A DNA stretch of 16,201 nt from an uncultured Caryophanales bacterium (lineage in GTDB: Bacteria; Bacillota_I; Bacilli_A; RFN20; CAG-826), in the NCBI GenBank assembly GCA_946401755.1, contig CAMIVH010000013.1, forward strand, positions 1-16,201, written 5' to 3'. The notes beneath the pieces were generated by a model that was given only the letters and a program-made list of their open reading frames with translations, had not been told where the DNA came from and made no database searches. The position numbers and the translations under genes are program-made. Below, one piece after another: positions 12,658 through 16,201 of the stretch; position 1 is the stretch's first letter, and each line of letters starts with the position of its first letter.

Positions 12658-14309
12658 TGACTGATCTTACCATGTATGAAGCCTTTAAAGAGGCCGCTAA
12701 TAAAGCTCCTCGTGATTTAGCCATCTACTATGAAGGCAAGAGGATTAATTTTAAAACGCTTTTAAAACGTGTCGATATGGCCGCGGATATCTTATATAAC
12801 CGACTTGGTGTCAGAGAAAACGACGTTGTCGTTATCGCTCAACCTAACATCCCTGAAACAATCGTTTTGTTCTACGCTTTAAATAAGATTGGCGCCACAT
12901 CTAATTTGATCCATCCATTCACGCCATTTAACCAAGTGAAACAAATCATGGATAAGACCAACACCAAAGTCGCGTTCCTTTTTGAACAAAGAATCGCTAA
13001 AGAAGTAAAACAATATCGTGAAATTGCTGATCAAGTATACGTTACACGTATTGAAGATGATTTACCTTTAATGAAAAAGTGCATCTATCACAATTTCATG
13101 AACTTTAGAATTAGAAAAAAATTAGGCAAGATGCCAGCGAGATTCAAATTCGATGGTTTCAAATATACATATCAATTAAAACCAACAGGTAAAGAAGTAC
13201 CTACCGCTAAAGCGGATAAAAATAGATGCTCTGTGTTATTACACAGTGGTTCCACAACTGGTAAGCCAAAAACCATCTGCTTAAGCGATTATGCTTTTAA
13301 CTTTATCTCACAATATGCTTACGCTTTCCTAGCGGTTGATAAGGATAAGATGATTGGTCATAAAATGCTCAGTGTGTTACCAAGCTTCCATGGCTTTGGC
13401 TTATGTATGACAATGCACGCTCCATTAGTGAATTCATTCTCATCCATTCTTATTCCAAAGTTTAAAGCCACTAAAGTGGTGAAGGCGATGAATGACACCA
13501 AACTCACATGTATGTGCGGTGTCCCAACCATTTATGAAAAGTTACTTCAAGAACCAACATTCGTTAATTCTAAGAACTTAAAATACTTACATTGCTGCTT
13601 CTGCGGTGGTGACTCTATGCCAGCGGACTTAGAAGAACGCTTTAATAAAACTATGGAACAAGCTGGTTCTAAATGTCGTTTATTCCAAGGCTATGGTTTA
13701 ACTGAAGCTATCGCTGTTAACTGTGTTAATACCTTTAACGCTAATCGTAAAGGCTCATTAGGCAAAGCTATGCCTGAAGCGACATTCAAAGTCGTGGATG
13801 AACAAGGTAACGAAGTTAAACGTGGTGAACTCGGTGAAATTATTATCAAGAGTGGTGCGATTATGCTTGGCTATTATCAAGATGAAGAAGCCACTAAAAA
13901 CTGCTTAAAAGATGGTTACCTTTATACTGGTGACCTTGGTTATATGGATGAAGATGATTTCATCTATTTCAAACAACGCAAAAAAAGAGTGGTGAAAGTC
14001 TCTGGCGTGGCGGTCTTCCCAAGTGAAGTTGAACAACTTATTGAATCAATGCCTGAAGTTACTTCATGTGCGGCTATCCGTATTCCTGATGCAAAACTAC
14101 AAAATGCTCTTAAGGTTTTCGTCGTTGCTAAAGTAGTGGATGAAACCGCGATGAAAGAAAAAATACTTGAGACGTGTCGTAAATATCTCATTAGATGGTC
14201 AGTTCCAACTGAAATTGAATTCAGAGACGAATTACCTTTAACCATGCTCGGAAAAGTTAATTTCCGCATGCTTCAAGAAGAAGAAGACAAAAAACGCGGA
14301 CTGCTGTGA
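12654..14309 (+). CDS. AMP-forming acyl-CoA/acyl-ACP ligase (ANL superfamily)
   Basis: The 551-residue enzyme has the ANL adenylation signatures: P-loop LLHSGSTTGKPKT (195-207), FHGFG, QGYGLTEA (345-352), YTGDLGY (Asp427), the hinge region KRVVKVSG (444-451) and C-terminal LPLTMLGK with the catalytic Lys534. It activates a carboxylic acid, likely a fatty acid, with ATP and transfers it to CoA or a carrier protein. The acceptor cannot be told from sequence. It overlaps the membrane acyltransferase gene by ATGA; a second ATG follows directly (12657). An AGGGG about 11 nt upstream may help initiation. The operon suggests that the acyl group made here feeds the membrane enzyme, and the solitary ACP at 1002 is a possible carrier; both ideas are inference. 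Its TGA stop is also part of the tRNA-Leu promoter. Confidence 0.88.
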   Translation: MMTDLTMYEAFKEAANKAPRDLAIYYEGKRINFKTLLKRVDMAADILYNRLGVRENDVVVIAQPNIPETIVLFYALNKIGATSNLIHPFTPFNQVKQIMDKTNTKVAFLFEQRIAKEVKQYREIADQVYVTRIEDDLPLMKKCIYHNFMNFRIRKKLGKMPARFKFDGFKYTYQLKPTGKEVPTAKADKNRCSVLLHSGSTTGKPKTICLSDYAFNFISQYAYAFLAVDKDKMIGHKMLSVLPSFHGFGLCMTMHAPLVNSFSSILIPKFKATKVVKAMNDTKLTCMCGVPTIYEKLLQEPTFVNSKNLKYLHCCFCGGDSMPADLEERFNKTMEQAGSKCRLFQGYGLTEAIAVNCVNTFNANRKGSLGKAMPEATFKVVDEQGNEVKRGELGEIIIKSGAIMLGYYQDEEATKNCLKDGYLYTGDLGYMDEDDFIYFKQRKKRVVKVSGVAVFPSEVEQLIESMPEVTSCAAIRIPDAKLQNALKVFVVAKVVDETAMKEKILETCRKYLIRWSVPTEIEFRDELPLTMLGKVNFRMLQEEEDKKRGLL

Positions 14310-14315
14310 TATAAT
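14307..14315 (+). promoter_or_regulatory. Extended -10 promoter of tRNA-Leu, made from the ligase stop codon
   Basis: TGATATAAT: the TGA stop of the ligase gene is the TGn element and TATAAT (14310-14315) is a perfect -10. Start of transcription would be about 14322, 5 nt before the mature tRNA. No good -35 is visible. Confidence 0.65.
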
Positions 14316-14326
14316 GTCACTCACAT

Positions 14327-14411
14327 GTGGTCATGGCGGAATTGGTAGACGCGCTGGTCTCAGAAGCCAGTGAGGAAACTCATGGAAGTTCGAGTCTTCT
14401 TGGCCACACCA
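14327..14411 (+). tRNA. tRNA-Leu (anticodon CAG)
   Basis: Acceptor GTGGTCA/TGGCCAC (one G-T pair), anticodon stem CTGGT/GCCAG with loop CTCAGAA, a long class II variable arm (TGAG/CTCA), T stem GGAAG/CTTCT with loop TTCGAGT, discriminator A and encoded CCA. It sits between protein genes with no terminator on either side. Confidence 0.95.
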
Positions 14412-14426
14412 ATTTAATGAGCAATT

Positions 14427-14900
14427 ATGAAAAAAGAATATAGAAGAGTTGTTGGTGGATCTATTGTAGGTGGTATTACTGCGATCATTTTAGCGTTTAT
14501 CTCTTATGGTTCACTAGTGGTCTATTTTGCCATTGGCAAAGAAGAAGATCCAAACGCCGCTCCTATCGTTCTGGGTGGTATTGCCCCAGTCGTTTGTCTA
14601 GCCCTTATTGCATTAGGTATTTTCCTTGTTGTCCAAGATGTTAAAAGAAAAACAATCATTGAGAAAGGCACTAAAAGAAAATGCCAGATTTTAGAACTAT
14701 TCGTTAGACATGTCCGTTTTGTTGATTCATATCATATGGTGGCCACTTATAAAGGTGATTCAGGTCGTCTTTACAAAGTAAATTACCCACTTTCAAAAGA
14801 ACAATACCAAACTTTAGCTAAAGGTTATGTCTTTGATTGCATCGTTTATAAAGAAGACTGCTCTTTTGAATCAAGTGACGTGAGTCAAGCTCATAGATAA
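14427..14900 (+). CDS. Hypothetical two-helix membrane protein
   Basis: The 157-residue product has two membrane helices (about 10-37 and 45-68) and a C-terminal domain of about 85 residues with a beta-type pattern (ATYKGDSGRLYKVNY). The layout resembles DUF3592-like membrane proteins, but I do not recognise it with confidence. The ATG lies 15 nt after the tRNA-Leu CCA end with no Shine-Dalgarno site; a TTTAAT at 14413-14418 could be a -10 box giving a leaderless mRNA, or the gene is read from the tRNA promoter and freed by tRNA processing. It stops 2 nt before the Nudix gene, so these two are probably an operon. Confidence 0.7.
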   Translation: MKKEYRRVVGGSIVGGITAIILAFISYGSLVVYFAIGKEEDPNAAPIVLGGIAPVVCLALIALGIFLVVQDVKRKTIIEKGTKRKCQILELFVRHVRFVDSYHMVATYKGDSGRLYKVNYPLSKEQYQTLAKGYVFDCIVYKEDCSFESSDVSQAHR

Positions 14901-14902
14901 TT

Positions 14903-15361
14903 ATGAAAATCGATCGTTATTCGACATGCTGCTATTTAAAGAAAGATGAACAATATCTTCTTCTTTTCCGTAATAAAAAGAAAAATGATTATAACAAAGG
15001 TAAATGGATTGGCGTTGGTGGTGGTCTTGAAGGAAATGAAACACCAGATGAATGCGCCATCCGTGAAGTCAAAGAAGAAACAGGCTTAGATGTTCATTCA
15101 TTAGAATGCGCTGGTGAAGTTGACTTCATCTATGATGGTTACTTTGAAAAGATGTATATCTATGAAATCGCCGATTTCAGTGGCGATATCATCGACTGTA
15201 ATGAAGGTGAACTAAGATGGATTCCTATTAAAGACATCTTTAATTACCCAATGTGGGAAGGCGATAAAGCATTCCTTCCTTTATTAATAAAGCATGAGCC
15301 ATATTTTAGAATTAGGCTCACCTATGAAAACGATATTTTGATAAACGCGCAAAAATATTGA
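14903..15361 (+). CDS. Nudix hydrolase (MutT/8-oxo-dGTP diphosphatase-like)
   Basis: The 152-residue protein contains a full Nudix box, G40-x5-E46-x7-R54-E-V-x-E58-E-x-G61-L, in which the Glu residues bind the metal for pyrophosphate hydrolysis. The size and the preceding WIGVGGGLE, and the later WIPIKDIFNYPMWEGD segment, resemble MutT-like 8-oxo-dGTP diphosphatases that clean the nucleotide pool, but other nucleotide or dinucleotide substrates are possible. It starts 2 nt after the membrane-protein stop, with no visible ribosome site, so its translation may depend on the upstream gene. No terminator is visible between it and tRNA-Trp downstream. Confidence 0.88.
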   Translation: MKIDRYSTCCYLKKDEQYLLLFRNKKKNDYNKGKWIGVGGGLEGNETPDECAIREVKEETGLDVHSLECAGEVDFIYDGYFEKMYIYEIADFSGDIIDCNEGELRWIPIKDIFNYPMWEGDKAFLPLLIKHEPYFRIRLTYENDILINAQKY

Positions 15362-15412
15362 TAAAAATAGATGATAATTTAATTTATTTATGTAATAATA
15401 ACAAAGCGCGCT

Positions 15413-15486
15413 AGGGGTGTAGCACAATGGCAGTGCAACGGTCTCCAAAACCGCTGATGCGAGTTCGATTCTTGTCACCCCTGCCA
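15413..15486 (+). tRNA. tRNA-Trp (anticodon CCA)
   Basis: Acceptor AGGGGTG/CACCCCT, D stem GCAC/GTGC, anticodon loop CTCCAAA, T stem GCGAG/CTTGT with loop TTCGATT, discriminator G and encoded CCA. The outermost anticodon-stem pair (A-C) does not match. The CCA anticodon reads only TGG, consistent with TGA as a stop. A weak TAATAA near 15393 could be its -10. Confidence 0.93.
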
Positions 15487-15497
15487 CAACCGTATGT

Positions 15498-15527
15498 AAA
15501 TGTCGATACAATTCGGCATTTTTATTT
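15498..15527 (+). terminator. Intrinsic terminator after tRNA-Trp
   Basis: AAATGTCGA (15498-15506) pairs with TCGGCATTT (15513-15521), with one T-G pair and loop TACAAT, followed by TTTTATTTT. It is the first terminator visible after the promoter at 11776. Its T tract overlaps the stop codon of the leftward gene. Confidence 0.85.
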
Positions 15528-15992
15528 TGGTTTTTCGAAGTATTCTTTGACGTAAAAATCAGCGAGTTCGTCGGCTTCTTTGTCCAATTGTTTTTCTGAA
15601 AGCTTTTCATCTTGTTTGAAAAACCACTGGTAATACATCGAAATTCCTAAACAAACATAATATTCAATTTCTATTAATAAATTGTTATCAGATTCAAGCG
15701 CGGGAACATATAATTTAGGGTACATTTTCTTTTTTGCTTCTTGATTTCCATAGAAAGCGCAATACCCTTTTTCACCATTTTCTGAATTAATAAACACTTC
15801 TTCGTTTGTAAAACAAACATTAAAACGAATAGGAAAATAAAACTTTTTCCTTATATAACTTATAAGTTTTGATAATTCGTTTTTTGCTTTTTCATCAATC
15901 CCACTTTCAAAAGAAAAACGAACGCCGTTATATTTGCAAATATTCAAATAGTTTTTCTTGTCTTTTTTATTAATCCAGTAAATTTTTGCCAT
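15522..15992 (-). CDS. Hypothetical protein, possible degenerate zincin metallopeptidase
   Basis: I do not recognise this 156-residue protein with confidence. It is lysine- and aromatic-rich, lacks a signal peptide or membrane helix, and ends in an acidic helical segment. The segment 105-147 (a hydrophobic helix ending MYYQWFF, then SEKQLDKEADELADFYV) looks like zincin peptidases, where HExxH-YYQW is followed by an ExxAD helix, but here the HExxH is missing (CLGISM stands in its place). The preceding part (PIRFNVCFTNEEVF, GYCAFYG, PKLYVPA) fits the strand order of that fold. If so it is inactive as a protease. It reads leftward, opposite to a candidate small RNA. The homology is inferred by eye only. 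Confidence 0.65.
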   Translation of the reverse strand: MAKIYWINKKDKKNYLNICKYNGVRFSFESGIDEKAKNELSKLISYIRKKFYFPIRFNVCFTNEEVFINSENGEKGYCAFYGNQEAKKKMYPKLYVPALESDNNLLIEIEYYVCLGISMYYQWFFKQDEKLSEKQLDKEADELADFYVKEYFEKPK

Positions 15993-16009
15993 CTTTAAAA
16001 ACCAACATT

Positions 16010-16015
16010 ATTATA
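16010..16015 (-). promoter_or_regulatory. -10 box of the leftward hypothetical gene
   Basis: On the - strand a perfect TATAAT (16015-16010) lies 17 nt before the ATG at 15992, predicting a leader of about 11 nt. The -35 region is not clear and there is no Shine-Dalgarno site. Confidence 0.5.
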
Positions 16016-16048
16016 CAAAAAAGCAATAGACATCTCCACTTAGTTGTT

Positions 16049-16077
16049 TCTACACAAGAATAACACCACAGCATAAT
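16049..16077 (+). promoter_or_regulatory. Predicted promoter of a small RNA
   Basis: TCTACA (16049-16054, four of six consensus bases), a 17-nt spacer and CATAAT (16072-16077, five of six). The start would be about 16084, divergent from the leftward gene's promoter. Confidence 0.45.
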
Positions 16078-16083
16078 ATAGAG

Positions 16084-16114
16084 GGGTATGAAGCAAAGCC
16101 ACAGGGTATGAAGC
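16084..16114 (+). repeat. Tandem GGGTATGAAGC repeats
   Basis: GGGTATGAAGC occurs at 16084-16094 and 16104-16114, an exact 11-bp repeat with a 20-bp period (about two DNA turns). It may be part of a small RNA or a paired protein-binding site upstream of the leftward gene. Confidence 0.7.
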
Positions 16115-16160
16115 TGCAGGTTTTGTATTAAAATAGTTCTACAATACCAAAATAGCAATT

Positions 16161-16191
16161 AACAACCTTTGAATATTCGAGGTTGTTTTTT
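16161..16191 (+). terminator. Intrinsic terminator of the small RNA candidate
   Basis: AACAACCT (16161-16168) pairs with AGGTTGTT (16180-16187) around an 11-nt loop, followed by a run of T. It points rightward and no ordinary rightward gene lies between it and the terminator at 15498. Confidence 0.75.
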
Positions 16192-16201
16192 GTTGAAAAT
16201 T

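Larger units (their letters stand above)
16084..16191 (+). ncRNA. Candidate small RNA, about 108 nt
   Basis: A + strand promoter at 16049-16077 and an intrinsic terminator at 16161-16191 enclose about 100 nt with no gene of usual size. The predicted 5' end coincides with the first of two GGGTATGAAGC copies. Each copy contains a GGG-TATG that opens a tiny frame (MKQSHRV, then MKLQVLY) with an ATGA overlap, so a leader-peptide or mini-ORF transcript is the alternative. No RNA family is recognised. Confidence 0.35.

Noticed and set aside
13964..14269. Leftward 101-codon frame inside the acyl ligase gene
   Set aside because: It is an antisense shadow over the conserved C-terminal ANL domain.
15970..16158. 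Leftward 62-codon hydrophobic frame
   Set aside because: It overlaps the start and promoter of the 15992 gene and the small RNA candidate; it lacks a ribosome site, and its Cys/Trp-rich composition looks like chance.
1..16201. Mycoplasma code with TGA read as tryptophan
   Set aside because: Trp is written TGG throughout, the ligase gene ends on TGA just before a tRNA, and the tRNA-Trp anticodon is CCA.
1..16201. Mobile element, prophage or CRISPR array
   Set aside because: No transposase, integrase, phage gene, terminal inverted repeat or spaced repeat array is visible; the only short repeats are two-copy motifs and the Ig-domain repeats.

Overview
The window comes from an AT-rich, Gram-positive-type bacterium, most like a gut member of the Bacilli/'Mollicutes' side of the Firmicutes (Erysipelotrichales, RF39 or RFN20-like). 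The reasons are low GC, compact genes almost all on the + strand, two lipoproteins with Gram-positive-type lipoboxes, intrinsic hairpin/T-tract terminators, and families common in those gut lineages. Tryptophan is written TGG, TGA is a genuine stop (for example at 14307-14309), and the tRNA-Trp has a CCA anticodon, so this is genetic code 11 and not the mycoplasma code. The exact taxon is an inference.

Layout. (1) 1-959: the end of a Tad/Flp-type pilus operon: the tail of a TadC-like membrane protein, a one-helix protein, and a 53-residue Flp-like pilin followed by a terminator. (2) 964-1498: an acyl carrier protein gene, then tRNA-Asn and tRNA-Glu, closed by a strong terminator. (3) 1513-2791: two convergent hexapeptide-repeat acetyltransferases, one Vat/xenobiotic type and one maltose/galactoside type, sharing a terminator hairpin built from their 3' ends. 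(4) 2869-5549: a metallophosphoesterase lipoprotein overlapping an alpha/beta hydrolase. (5) 5672-9908: a membrane GGDEF diguanylate cyclase followed closely by a 994-residue Ig-repeat lipoprotein carrying a clostripain (C11) protease domain. (6) 9921-10786: a YwaF-like membrane protein. (7) 10852-11760: a lysophospholipase-like hydrolase. (8) 11776-15527: a membrane acyltransferase of the HGSNAT/DUF1624 type overlapping an AMP-forming acyl-CoA/ACP ligase, then tRNA-Leu, a two-helix membrane protein, a Nudix hydrolase and tRNA-Trp, with no terminator visible before 15498. (9) 15522-16201: a leftward hypothetical gene that may be a degenerate zincin, and opposite it a candidate small RNA with its own promoter and terminator.

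The main whole-window pattern is promoter placement. Several genes (ACP, both acetyltransferases, the YwaF-like gene, the membrane acyltransferase and probably the cyclase) have a good -10 element ending only 6-11 nt before the ATG and no Shine-Dalgarno sequence, so they look leaderless or nearly so. Other genes (the Flp-like pilin, both lipoproteins, the lysophospholipase) have clear AAGGAG-type sites. Many -10 boxes carry the extended TGn element. This pattern also decides the start of the membrane acyltransferase (11812).

Functional themes are the cell surface (pilus, lipoproteins, secreted protease), acyl/lipid handling (ACP, acyl ligase, membrane acyltransferase, two alpha/beta hydrolases) and acetyl transfer. 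I see no transposase, integrase, phage gene, CRISPR array or rRNA.
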